From an uncultured Clostridia bacterium (GTDB lineage Bacteria; Bacillota; Clostridia; Oscillospirales; Acutalibacteraceae), in the NCBI GenBank assembly GCA_937888485.1, contig CALAQQ010000254.1:1-16141 (forward strand): a stretch of 16,141 nt of DNA, given 5' to 3'. Under the pieces are notes generated by a model, which was not told the origin of the DNA, did no database searches, and saw only the letters and a list, made by a program, of their open reading frames with translations. This document shows positions 7,323 to 14,716 of the stretch, one piece after another. How positions within the stretch are numbered: position 1 is the stretch's first letter; each line of letters starts with the position of its first letter. Position numbers and translations under genes: made by a program.

Positions 7323-7345
7323 TAATGTAATTTGAGGTAAATGCC

Positions 7346-9322
7346 ATGAATTTTGAAAATGCGCAGTCAAGAGCAAAAGAACTTCGTGATTTGCTCAATT
7401 ACCACAGTCATAAATATTATGTTGAAGATAATCCTGAAATAGGGGATTATGAATATGATATGCTCCAACGTGAACTTTCGGAGATTGAAAAAGAGTTTCC
7501 CGAGCTTATTACCGCTGATTCTCCAACGCAGAGAGTCGGAGGAAGCGCCGCCGACCTTTTTGAGCCCGTTGTTCATGCTGTTCCTCTTGAAAGTCTCCAG
7601 GATGCTTTTAATCTTGATGAAGTCAGGGCGTTTGATGAAAGAGTAAAAACAATTTTTCCTGATGCGGAATATGTTGTTGAACCGAAAATAGACGGTCTTT
7701 CTGTTGCTCTTGAATATGTAGACGGAGTATTTGTCAGAGGTTCAACCAGAGGAGACGGATTGACAGGCGAAAATGTAACCGCTAACCTCAGAACTGTAAA
7801 TTCCATACCTCTCCGACTTAAGGAAGATGTAACAATCGAGGTAAGAGGCGAGGTATATATGCCGAAGAATGTTTTTGCTACGCTTGTTGAAGAACAGGAA
7901 CAGAACGGCGAAAAAACCTTTAAAAATCCGAGAAATGCTGCTGCAGGTTCACTCCGTCAGAAAAATCCGAAGATTACTGCATCAAGAAATCTTGATGTTT
8001 TCGTTTTCAATATTCAGCAATATTATGGTGACGGTATTACAGGACACAAACAGTCAATTGATTATCTGAAAACTCTTGGTTTCAAGACTGTACCTTTTTA
8101 CAATAAATTTAATAATATTGATGATGTAATTTCTGAACTTCAAAGAATCGGTGAAATCCGTTCATCATTGCCGTTCGACATTGACGGTGCTGTTATAAAA
8201 ACGGATTCTTTTTCACAGCGTGCTGAAATTGGCAGCACATCAAAATTCCCAAGATGGGCTCTTGCATTCAAATATCCGCCCGAAGAAAAAGAAACTACTC
8301 TTATAGATATTGAAGTTGCAGTCGGAAGAACGGGAGTTTTAACTCCGACAGCTGTTTTTGAACCCGTTCTTGTTGCCGGTTCAACAGTTTCAAGAGCAAC
8401 TCTCCATAATCAGGATTTTATTAACGAAAAGGATATAAGAATCGGTGACAGAGTTGTTATACGTAAAGCAGGGGATATTATTCCGGAGGTTATCAGAGTT
8501 GTTTCTCACACAGAAAACAGTGAAAAATATCTTCTTCCGTGTGTCTGTCCTTCATGCGGTGCATCTGTTATCCGTGAAGAGGATGAAGCGGCTGTTAGAT
8601 GTGTTAACCCCGAATGTCCCGCACAGCTTCTTCGTAATCTTATTCATTTCTGCTCAAGAGATGCGATGGATATCGAAGGAATGGGAGATGCTGTTCTTGA
8701 AAAGCTTGTTTCAAACGGTATGCTTACCAAAGCGAGTGATATATATACACTGAAAAAAGAGGATTTCATGACTCTCGAAGGCTTCAAGGATAAATCATCA
8801 CAGAATCTTGTTGATGCAATTGATAAATCAAAGAGCAATGATCTTGCAAAGCTTGTTTTTGCACTTGGAATCCGTCATGTCGGTCAGAAAGCTGGAAAAG
8901 TTCTTGCCGAACATTTCGAATCAATGGAAAACCTCATGAATGCCGATATTGAAACAATCGCTTCAATTGAAGGTTTTGGCGGTGTTATGGCGCAGAGTGT
9001 TTCTGATTTCTTTTCTCTTGAACAGTCAAAACATGAAATAGAAGCGCTTGCTGCATTTGGCGTCAACATGTTCTCTCAAAAGGAGAAAATTGATAACCGT
9101 TTTGAGGGTAAAACCTTTGTCCTGACCGGTACTTTACCTACCTATTCACGCAATGAGGCGAGTGAGATAATTGAAAAATTCGGAGGAAAAACGGCATCGT
9201 CTGTTTCAAAGAAAACAAGCTATGTTCTTGCAGGTGAAGAAGCCGGAAGCAAGCTTGTTAAAGCACAGAGCCTGGGCGTTACAATTATCAGTGAAGAAGA
9301 TTTTAATGAGATGATAAAATAA
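7346..9322 (+). CDS. ligA: NAD-dependent DNA ligase LigA
   Basis: LigA seals nicks in DNA during replication and repair, using NAD as the adenylate donor. The 658-residue protein has the full domain order: the Ia domain (YHSHKYYVEDNPEIGDYEYD, residues 20-39), adenylation domain with the KIDG motif at Lys114, OB domain (about 315-395), a four-cysteine zinc finger (Cys401, 404, 419, 424), helix-hairpin-helix repeats (about 440-560) and a C-terminal BRCT domain (about 583-658). GAGGT at 7334-7338 lies seven bases before the ATG. It begins 23 bases after hydF on the same strand with no terminator between, so it may be read partly from the hydrogenase-maturation promoter, an unusual link with no known functional reason. 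Confidence 0.97.
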   Translation: MNFENAQSRAKELRDLLNYHSHKYYVEDNPEIGDYEYDMLQRELSEIEKEFPELITADSPTQRVGGSAADLFEPVVHAVPLESLQDAFNLDEVRAFDERVKTIFPDAEYVVEPKIDGLSVALEYVDGVFVRGSTRGDGLTGENVTANLRTVNSIPLRLKEDVTIEVRGEVYMPKNVFATLVEEQEQNGEKTFKNPRNAAAGSLRQKNPKITASRNLDVFVFNIQQYYGDGITGHKQSIDYLKTLGFKTVPFYNKFNNIDDVISELQRIGEIRSSLPFDIDGAVIKTDSFSQRAEIGSTSKFPRWALAFKYPPEEKETTLIDIEVAVGRTGVLTPTAVFEPVLVAGSTVSRATLHNQDFINEKDIRIGDRVVIRKAGDIIPEVIRVVSHTENSEKYLLPCVCPSCGASVIREEDEAAVRCVNPECPAQLLRNLIHFCSRDAMDIEGMGDAVLEKLVSNGMLTKASDIYTLKKEDFMTLEGFKDKSSQNLVDAIDKSKSNDLAKLVFALGIRHVGQKAGKVLAEHFESMENLMNADIETIASIEGFGGVMAQSVSDFFSLEQSKHEIEALAAFGVNMFSQKEKIDNRFEGKTFVLTGTLPTYSRNEASEIIEKFGGKTASSVSKKTSYVLAGEEAGSKLVKAQSLGVTIISEEDFNEMIK

Positions 9323-9325
9323 TGC

Positions 9326-9354
9326 TTGCAAAATAAAAATATGTATGTTATATT
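9326..9354 (+). promoter_or_regulatory. Promoter of the pheST operon
   Basis: TTGCAA (9326-9331) and TATATT (9349-9354) are spaced by 17 bases immediately after ligA. The predicted transcript start near 9361 fits the 5' end of the T-box leader that follows. Confidence 0.55.
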
Positions 9355-9360
9355 ATTTAA

Positions 9361-9602
9361 GATATTTAAACGCAGTGATCGGGAGAGTAAGTAAAAACCA
9401 CTCACCACAGAGAAAATCCGTCAGCGGCTGGAAGCGGATTGTGCAGTGATTTACCGAAGTTCACCCGTTAGCGGTGAAGCTGAAATAAGAGTAGGTTTCA
9501 ACGGCTGTCTCCGTTACGGACATTGAGTGCATGGCTTATGTCATGAATCAGGGTGGTACCACGGATTTAATTCGTCCCTCGTCTTTTGACGGGGGATTTT
9601 TT
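9361..9602 (+). ncRNA. T-box leader for pheST (tRNA-Phe sensing)
   Basis: T-box leaders bind uncharged tRNA and then prevent termination upstream of aminoacyl-tRNA synthetase genes. The signature AGGGTGGTACCACGG is at 9550-9564; its UGGU would pair with ACCA at the tRNA end, consistent with an A discriminator base. Stem I can be traced: CGGG 9380-9383 pairs with CCCG 9464-9467, GTAAGT above it pairs with the ATTTAC region near 9448-9454, and the loop between holds TTC at 9460-9462 followed by A, which is the Phe specifier codon. The leader ends in a terminator. Together with the pheS and pheT genes downstream the tRNA-Phe assignment is secure. The 309 bases between ligA and pheS hold only the promoter, this leader and the pheS ribosome site. 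Confidence 0.93.
9576..9602 (+). terminator. Intrinsic terminator of the pheST T-box leader
   Basis: CCCTCGTC (9576-9583) pairs with GACGGGGG (9588-9595) around a TTTT loop, with one G-U pair, followed by ATTTTTT. It competes with the antiterminator formed around the T-box sequence; uncharged tRNA-Phe would favour read-through into pheS. Confidence 0.9.
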
Positions 9603-9631
9603 ATTGTAAATTATGAAAGGATTGATATAAA

Positions 9632-10711
9632 ATGTTTGAAAAACCCGCAGAATTAAAAGCGTTGTTTGAACAGAAAATTGCTTCAGTAACAGCAACTGCC
9701 GAAATTGAACAGCTCAGAATTGAGTTCCTCGGAAAAAAAGGTTCTGTTTCTGCTCTTATGCAGGAACTCCGTAATGTTCCCAACGAACAGAAAAAGGAAG
9801 CAGGTCAGAAGATCAACGAAACAAAGCAGTTCATCGAATCGGCAATTGCCGCAAAGCTTGAAGAAATCAAGGCTCTTGAAGAACAGAAACTTATCGACAG
9901 TGCGGAAAGCTACGATGAATCCATGCCCACTGATGCCGATCTCGGTTCATATCATCCCATCACTCTTACCAAGAGAAGAGTTGAGAATATTTTCCTCAGT
10001 ATGGGTTTCTCGATTGAAGACTATTCTGAAATCACAGACGACTATAATTGCTTCGAAGCTCTTAATATTCCGAAGCATCACCCTGCAAGAGATATGCAGG
10101 ATACCTACTATCTCAGTTCAGGTCAGCTTCTTAAAACACACACATCTGCCGCTCAGAATACAATTCTCCGTAAGTATGCCGCAAATCTTGAAAACGGCAA
10201 TCCCATCAGAGCTATTTTCCCCGGCAGATGCTTCAGAAATGAAAAGATTGATGCTTGCCATGAAAACACCTTCTTCCAGATGGAAGGAATCATGGTTGAC
10301 AAGGATATTTCAATCTCTAACCTTATTTATTTCATGAAAACTATGCTTTCCGAAGTTTTCCAGAAGGATATAACTGTCAGACTTCGTCCCGGTTTCTTCC
10401 CCTTCGTTGAACCCGGATTTGAGCTTGATATTCAGTGTACAATCTGTAAGGGTAAGGGCTGTCCTTCATGTAAGGATTCAGGCTGGCTTGAACTCTGCCC
10501 CTGCGGTATGATTCATCCCAATGTTCTTACAGCTGCCGGAATTGATCCTGAAAAATATATCGGTTTCGCATTCGGTCTTGGTATGACAAGACTTGCAATG
10601 ATGACTTACGGCGTTAAGGATATCCGTGTTTTCAACAGCGGCAACCTTAAGTCACTTTCACAGTTTACCGCAAATTCATTCACCAGACCCGAAGAAAGCA
10701 AGGAGGCATAA
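9632..10711 (+). CDS. pheS: Phenylalanine-tRNA ligase alpha subunit
   Basis: PheS carries the class II catalytic core of the cytoplasmic PheST heterotetramer that charges tRNA-Phe. The 359-residue protein has an N-terminal coiled coil (about 1-90), the NIPKHHPARDMQDTYY block (145-160), LKTHTSAAQ (167-175), motif 2 around Arg199 (GRCFRNEKIDACHENTFFQ) and motif 3 (GFAFGLGMTRLAM, 311-323). A CxxC-x4-CxxC knot at Cys269/272/277/280 precedes GWLELCPCGMIHP; similar cysteine inserts occur in other Firmicute PheS. Several usual residues differ: FFQ instead of FHQ in motif 2 and GMTR instead of GMER in motif 3. AAAGG at 9616-9620 is the ribosome site. pheT begins four bases after the stop. Confidence 0.95.
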   Translation: MFEKPAELKALFEQKIASVTATAEIEQLRIEFLGKKGSVSALMQELRNVPNEQKKEAGQKINETKQFIESAIAAKLEEIKALEEQKLIDSAESYDESMPTDADLGSYHPITLTKRRVENIFLSMGFSIEDYSEITDDYNCFEALNIPKHHPARDMQDTYYLSSGQLLKTHTSAAQNTILRKYAANLENGNPIRAIFPGRCFRNEKIDACHENTFFQMEGIMVDKDISISNLIYFMKTMLSEVFQKDITVRLRPGFFPFVEPGFELDIQCTICKGKGCPSCKDSGWLELCPCGMIHPNVLTAAGIDPEKYIGFAFGLGMTRLAMMTYGVKDIRVFNSGNLKSLSQFTANSFTRPEESKEA

Positions 10712-10714
10712 GAA

Positions 10715-13078
10715 ATGTTTGTATCAATTAACTGGATTAAAGATTATGTTGACCTTGAAGGTCTGGATATTAAAAAGCTTATAGAAAGCTTTACACTTGC
10801 AACTGCAGAAGTTGAAGATATAATCGTTAAGGGTGAAGATGTTCAGAACGTTGTTGTCGGTGAAATCCTCTCCGTTGAAAACCATCCCAATTCAAAGAAA
10901 CTTCATCTTCTTAAGGTTGATGCAGGTGAAAAGGTCTGCAATATTGTTTGCGGTGCACCCAATGTTGCTGTAGGTCAGAAAGTTGCGCTTGCACTTGCAG
11001 GCGGCAGAGTATGCGGCGGCGAAATCAAGGTTGCAACAGTCGCAGGCTTTGAATCCGAAGGTATGTGCTGTTCCGAAAAAGAACTCGGTCTCAGCGATGA
11101 ACATTCGGGAATTATGGAACTTGATTCCTCACTCAAAAACGGTACAAATATCAAGGATATTTTCCCCATTGACGATATAATTTTTGAAGTTGATAATAAG
11201 TCACTTACAAACCGTCCTGACCTCTGGGGTCACTACGGAATTGCAAGAGAACTCGCTGCCCTTGCAGGCAGAGAACTCAAACCTCTTGAAATGGGCGATC
11301 TTTCATATGACGGTAATGAAAAAATCGATGTTACAATCGGCAGAGAAGATCTTGTTTACAGATATTCATGCGTTAAGATGGATAATATCACAAAGAACAA
11401 GAGCCCTCTTGATATGAGAATCCGCCTTTATTATTGCGGTATGAGAGGCATCAACCTTCTTGCTGACGTAACTAACTACATCATGCTTGAAATCGGTCAG
11501 CCTACTCATGCTTTTGCAGGAAATTCAATTGATAACATTGTTGTAACAACTCCTAAAGAGAAGATGAATTTCAAAACTCTTGACGGTGTTGAAAGACTTA
11601 TAGATGAAGAAACTCTCATGATTTGCAACGGTGATACTCCCGTGGGTATTGCGGGTATCATGGGCGGTCTTGAATCTGAAATCGAAGATGACACAGGCTC
11701 TGTTGTTCTTGAAAGTGCAAACTTTGACGGTGTAAGCATCCGTAAATCATCTTCAAGACTCGGACACAGAACAGATGCCAGCGCAAGATATGAAAAGATG
11801 CTCGACCCCGAACTCACAATGAGTGCAGTCGGCAGATTTGTAAAACTTGTAAAGGATATCGATTCAGGTGCAAAAGTTGCTTCTAAAGTTACCGACGCAT
11901 ATGTAAGAAAGTATCCCGAAATTTCTCTTTCGTTTGATAAGAAATATGTTGACCGTTACACAGGTATTGATATCAGTGATGAGCAGATTATGAAAACACT
12001 TACAGCTCTCGGATTTGCTGTTGATTTCAATAACGGTGAATATACCGTTAAAGTTCCTTCATGGAGAGCAACAAAGGATGTTACAATAAAGGCAGATATC
12101 ATTGAAGAAATTACCCGTATTTACGGTTATGATAACTTTAACATCTCAACTACAAACAGTCCTCTCAAGCCTGTTCCCAATGATTATGCAAGAATGGAAG
12201 ACGATGAAATCAAGGATATCCTTGTCAAGAAATACGGTTTCCACGAAGTTCACTCTTATGTATGGTGTGACGGCAGAAAGTTCAAGAAGCTCGGTATTGA
12301 AGTTGAAGACAATGTAAAGGTTCTTAATATCGAAAATTCCGATAACGGTGTTCTTCGTAATTCAACGCTTCCAACTCTTCTTGTTATGGCTCAGGAAAAT
12401 AAGGATTTTGCTGATAAATACAGTATCTTTGAAGTTGGCAGAGTTGTTGACGGAACAAATGAAAACGGTCTTTGCAATGAAAGAAAGCATCTTGGTGCTG
12501 TTATTTATGATAAGAGCGGTAATGAAAAGGCTGCATATCTCAAGGCAGTTGAAATAATTAATTGCATCATCGGAACAGTTAAGCAGAAAAATGCAGGCTA
12601 TAATAAGATTGAACCCGTTCATGCATGGCAACATCCGAAGAATACTGCTGAAATTCTTATTGACGGTGTTAAGGTTGGTACACTTTGTGCACTTCATCCT
12701 TCAAACAAAGCAAAGCTTGACAAGACAGCTTGTGCTGTTTGTTTTGAAATTGATATGGATATTTTCAGTGCTCTTGATGCGGCTTCAATTCATTTTACAG
12801 AGCCCAGCACACAGCAGTCAACTTATTATGACCTTTCGCTTGTTCTCGGTGAAAACACCAAGTATTCTGAACTGGCTGAATGCTGGAATTCATTAAATCT
12901 TGCAGAACTTGAAAGCTCAAAGGTTATTGATACTTATGAAAAAGACGGTATAAAGAGTATAACTGTCAGACTTAATTTCGCTGCTATGGACAGAACACTC
13001 GAAATGGAAGAAGTTCAGGGCTGGATTAACACAGTTCTTGAAAATCTCGGTAAAATCGGAGTTGCTCTCAGAGCATAA
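10715..13078 (+). CDS. pheT: Phenylalanine-tRNA ligase beta subunit
   Basis: PheT is the partner of PheS; it holds the editing site for mischarged tyrosine and much of the tRNA-binding surface. The 787-residue protein shows the bacterial domain order: a tRNA-binding OB domain (about 40-150, with NHPNSKKLHLLKVDAG), B3/4 editing domain (about 205-375, with MRGINLLADVTNY and GIMGG), B5 domain (about 395-465), the inactive catalytic-like core, and the C-terminal anticodon-binding FDX-ACB domain (about 695-787, ending MDRTLEMEEVQ). AAGGAGG at 10700-10706 lies within the last codons of pheS, eight bases before the ATG, so the two subunits are translated in step. Length and domains are complete. Confidence 0.96.
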   Translation: MFVSINWIKDYVDLEGLDIKKLIESFTLATAEVEDIIVKGEDVQNVVVGEILSVENHPNSKKLHLLKVDAGEKVCNIVCGAPNVAVGQKVALALAGGRVCGGEIKVATVAGFESEGMCCSEKELGLSDEHSGIMELDSSLKNGTNIKDIFPIDDIIFEVDNKSLTNRPDLWGHYGIARELAALAGRELKPLEMGDLSYDGNEKIDVTIGREDLVYRYSCVKMDNITKNKSPLDMRIRLYYCGMRGINLLADVTNYIMLEIGQPTHAFAGNSIDNIVVTTPKEKMNFKTLDGVERLIDEETLMICNGDTPVGIAGIMGGLESEIEDDTGSVVLESANFDGVSIRKSSSRLGHRTDASARYEKMLDPELTMSAVGRFVKLVKDIDSGAKVASKVTDAYVRKYPEISLSFDKKYVDRYTGIDISDEQIMKTLTALGFAVDFNNGEYTVKVPSWRATKDVTIKADIIEEITRIYGYDNFNISTTNSPLKPVPNDYARMEDDEIKDILVKKYGFHEVHSYVWCDGRKFKKLGIEVEDNVKVLNIENSDNGVLRNSTLPTLLVMAQENKDFADKYSIFEVGRVVDGTNENGLCNERKHLGAVIYDKSGNEKAAYLKAVEIINCIIGTVKQKNAGYNKIEPVHAWQHPKNTAEILIDGVKVGTLCALHPSNKAKLDKTACAVCFEIDMDIFSALDAASIHFTEPSTQQSTYYDLSLVLGENTKYSELAECWNSLNLAELESSKVIDTYEKDGIKSITVRLNFAAMDRTLEMEEVQGWINTVLENLGKIGVALRA

Positions 13079-13101
13079 TTAAAACAATTTACAAAAAACA
13101 C

Positions 13102-13130
13102 TTGTTTTATTTAAAAACATGTTATATAAT
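13102..13130 (+). promoter_or_regulatory. Promoter upstream of the ireB-family gene
   Basis: TTGTTT (13102-13107) and a perfect TATAAT (13125-13130) are separated by 17 bases in the gap after pheT. The -35 match is weak, but the -10 and the spacing are ideal. No clear terminator for pheT was seen before it, so read-through is also possible. Confidence 0.5.
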
Positions 13131-13153
13131 AATTGGTAACGGAGGTGACCGAA

Positions 13154-13402
13154 ATGACTGATAAAACAATAAAATTTTCAATCAAGGATGAAAACGAGAT
13201 CGAGATGAAGAAAAATCTTCTTGCCGTTTATGAAGCTTTGAACGAAAAGGGTTATAATTCAATCAGCCAGATTGTCGGCTATATCCTTTCCGAGGACCCG
13301 ACCTATATAACTACTCATAATAATGCACGCAGTCTTGTCAGAAGGCTCGACAGAGATGAACTTCTTCAGGCGATGGTTAAGTGCTATCTTGGAATCAAAT
13401 AA
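13154..13402 (+). CDS. ireB: IreB-family regulatory phosphoprotein (UPF0297/DUF965)
   Basis: IreB is a small protein of Firmicutes; in Enterococcus faecalis it is phosphorylated on N-terminal threonines by the PASTA kinase IreK and affects cephalosporin resistance. The 82-residue product begins MTDKTIKFSIKDENE, with threonines at positions 2 and 5 where the known phosphorylation sites lie, and continues with YEALNEKGYNSISQIVGYIL and DPTYITTHNNAR, both characteristic of the family. The start at 13154 is chosen because GGAGGTGA at 13141-13148 stands five bases upstream; the frame opens earlier at a TTG that would place the ribosome site inside the gene. In many Firmicutes ruvX (yqgF) follows; here a different small gene does. 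Confidence 0.92.
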   Translation: MTDKTIKFSIKDENEIEMKKNLLAVYEALNEKGYNSISQIVGYILSEDPTYITTHNNARSLVRRLDRDELLQAMVKCYLGIK

Positions 13403-13419
13403 CTTGAAGGAGTGAAATT

Positions 13420-13710
13420 ATGGCAAAGAAAAAGTTTCTTATGTATAAGGGCAGACCTCTTGTCAGAAGTGGTAAAACGATATATTACGGCTATATGTCC
13501 GACCCTTATGTTGTTATAATGCAGATAACAAGCACCAGAGAAATCAAGGGCGTTGAGGTTGCTGACAGAGTTGTTGTTCAGCTTGTCAATACAGACCCCG
13601 ATGTCAGAATGAAAGACAAGATTGTCAAGAAAGCAGAGCGCAGAGGTATCTATAACGCAATGGATATCGGTTGCATCTGGCTTGAAAGAGAACTCAAAGA
13701 ACCCGCATAA
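13420..13710 (+). CDS. Small conserved protein of unknown function
   Basis: The 96-residue product is basic and predicted soluble, with no signal peptide or membrane helix. It starts MAKKKFLMYKGRPLVRSG, has a central acidic-basic part (EVADRVVVQLVNTDPDVRMK) and ends in YNAMDIGCIWLERELKEPA. The alternating pattern suggests a mostly beta fold with a short helix. I believe similar small proteins sit beside ireB in other Clostridia, but I cannot name a family and assign no function. AAGGAG at 13407-13412 lies seven bases before the ATG, 17 bases after ireB, so both genes are on one transcript closed by the terminator at 13717-13747. Confidence 0.8.
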   Translation: MAKKKFLMYKGRPLVRSGKTIYYGYMSDPYVVIMQITSTREIKGVEVADRVVVQLVNTDPDVRMKDKIVKKAERRGIYNAMDIGCIWLERELKEPA

Positions 13711-13716
13711 AAAATA

Positions 13717-13747
13717 CGGTCAGCACTAAAGTGCTGACCGCTTTTTT
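13717..13747. terminator. Bidirectional intrinsic terminator between convergent genes
   Basis: CGGTCAGCACT (13717-13727) and AGTGCTGACCG (13730-13740) form a perfect 11-pair stem. On the plus strand TTTTTT follows at 13742-13747; on the minus strand the complement of the AAAAAATA run before the stem gives TATTTTTT. It can therefore end both the small-gene transcript and the glycosyltransferase transcript. The stop codon of the latter overlaps the T-run. Confidence 0.93.
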
Positions 13748-14687
13748 ATTTATTGTATTTATGATTTTTGATAACTTCCTTTGCTATATATATCGGTCTG
13801 TTTTTTGTCTGAATATAGGTTCTGGCGATATATTCACCAATAATACCTATACAGCAAAGCTGAATGCCGCCGAGAAGAAGAATAAGAACAACAATCGTAG
13901 CATATCCCTCAACATCAATTCCGAATGCGAGCTTCTGAATAACAACAATAAAAAGATATATAATTGACAGAAGAGCGGTTATTAATCCGATTAATGTTGA
14001 AATACGCAGGGGAGTAGTGCTGAAAGCAAATATACCGTCCATTGCATATTTAAAAAGCTTTGTAAATGACCACTTTGATTCGCCTGTTGCTCTTTCTTCT
14101 GCAATATAGGGAATGAACTTAGTTTTAAAGCCGACCCATGAAAACAGTCCTTTTGAAAAACGGAAATATTCATCCATTGAAAGTATCGCATCAACCATTG
14201 GTCTGCGGAAGGTTCTGAAATCGCTTGCACCCTGAATGAATTCTGTATCGGAAAACTTATTGATGAGTTTATAAAAACAATTCTTAAAGAAAACAAGAGC
14301 TTTGCTTTCATTTCGTGTGTCCTGATATGCTGCAACACAGTCAAATTCGTTGTCGTTGTCAAGAATATTAACCATGTCGAGAGCAATGGAAGGACGCTGC
14401 TGTAAATCAGCATCAATAATAGTCACATAATCGCCCTCGGCTTCACGAAGTCCGGCATACATAGCAGACTCTTTTCCGAAATTGCGTGAGAAGTTGACAA
14501 TTTTGACTGGTAAATCACCGTCGCAAAGTTTTTTAAGCTCTTTAAAAGTGCCGTCACGGCTTCCGTCGTTAACGAATACAAGCTCGTATTCAAAGTTAAC
14601 GGCGGAAAAGTCTTTTTTAACGGCATTGTAAAAAAGAGCTACATTTTTTTCTTCATTATAGCAAGGAATAACAAGAGATAATTTCAT
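13746..14687 (-). CDS. Family 2 glycosyltransferase, membrane-anchored, GtrB/DPM1-like
   Basis: Enzymes of this type move a sugar from a nucleotide sugar to a lipid carrier such as undecaprenyl phosphate, for later use in cell-surface glycans. The 313-residue protein has the GT-A start MKLSLVIPCYNEEKN, Asp41 in VNDGSRDGT, the metal-binding DAD at 92-94 (IDADLQQ) and the EERATGESKWSFTKL block at 197-211 that is typical of GtrB/dolichol-phosphate-mannose-synthase-like proteins. Two C-terminal membrane helices (about 229-251 and 263-286) anchor it. The sugar is not known. An AGGATGA ribosome site precedes the ATG at 14687. It starts 18 bases after metK on the same strand, so both are probably co-transcribed, without an obvious metabolic link. 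Confidence 0.9.
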   Translation of the reverse strand: MKLSLVIPCYNEEKNVALFYNAVKKDFSAVNFEYELVFVNDGSRDGTFKELKKLCDGDLPVKIVNFSRNFGKESAMYAGLREAEGDYVTIIDADLQQRPSIALDMVNILDNDNEFDCVAAYQDTRNESKALVFFKNCFYKLINKFSDTEFIQGASDFRTFRRPMVDAILSMDEYFRFSKGLFSWVGFKTKFIPYIAEERATGESKWSFTKLFKYAMDGIFAFSTTPLRISTLIGLITALLSIIYLFIVVIQKLAFGIDVEGYATIVVLILLLGGIQLCCIGIIGEYIARTYIQTKNRPIYIAKEVIKNHKYNK

Positions 14688-14699
14688 GATATTATCATC

Positions 14700-14716
14700 C
14701 TAAAATCAGATTTTAG
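14700..14716. repeat. Small inverted repeat at the metK stop codon
   Basis: CTAAAATCAGATTTTAG has perfect seven-base arms around CAG. On the minus strand it covers the metK stop and part of the ribosome site of the glycosyltransferase gene, so a hairpin could modestly affect translation of that gene. With an AT-rich stem and no T-run it is a poor terminator. Confidence 0.35.

Noticed and set aside
13081..13108. AAAACAA...TTGTTTT inverted repeat as a terminator of pheT
   Set aside because: The stem has one G-C pair at most and overlaps the promoter of the next gene; it is too weak to call.
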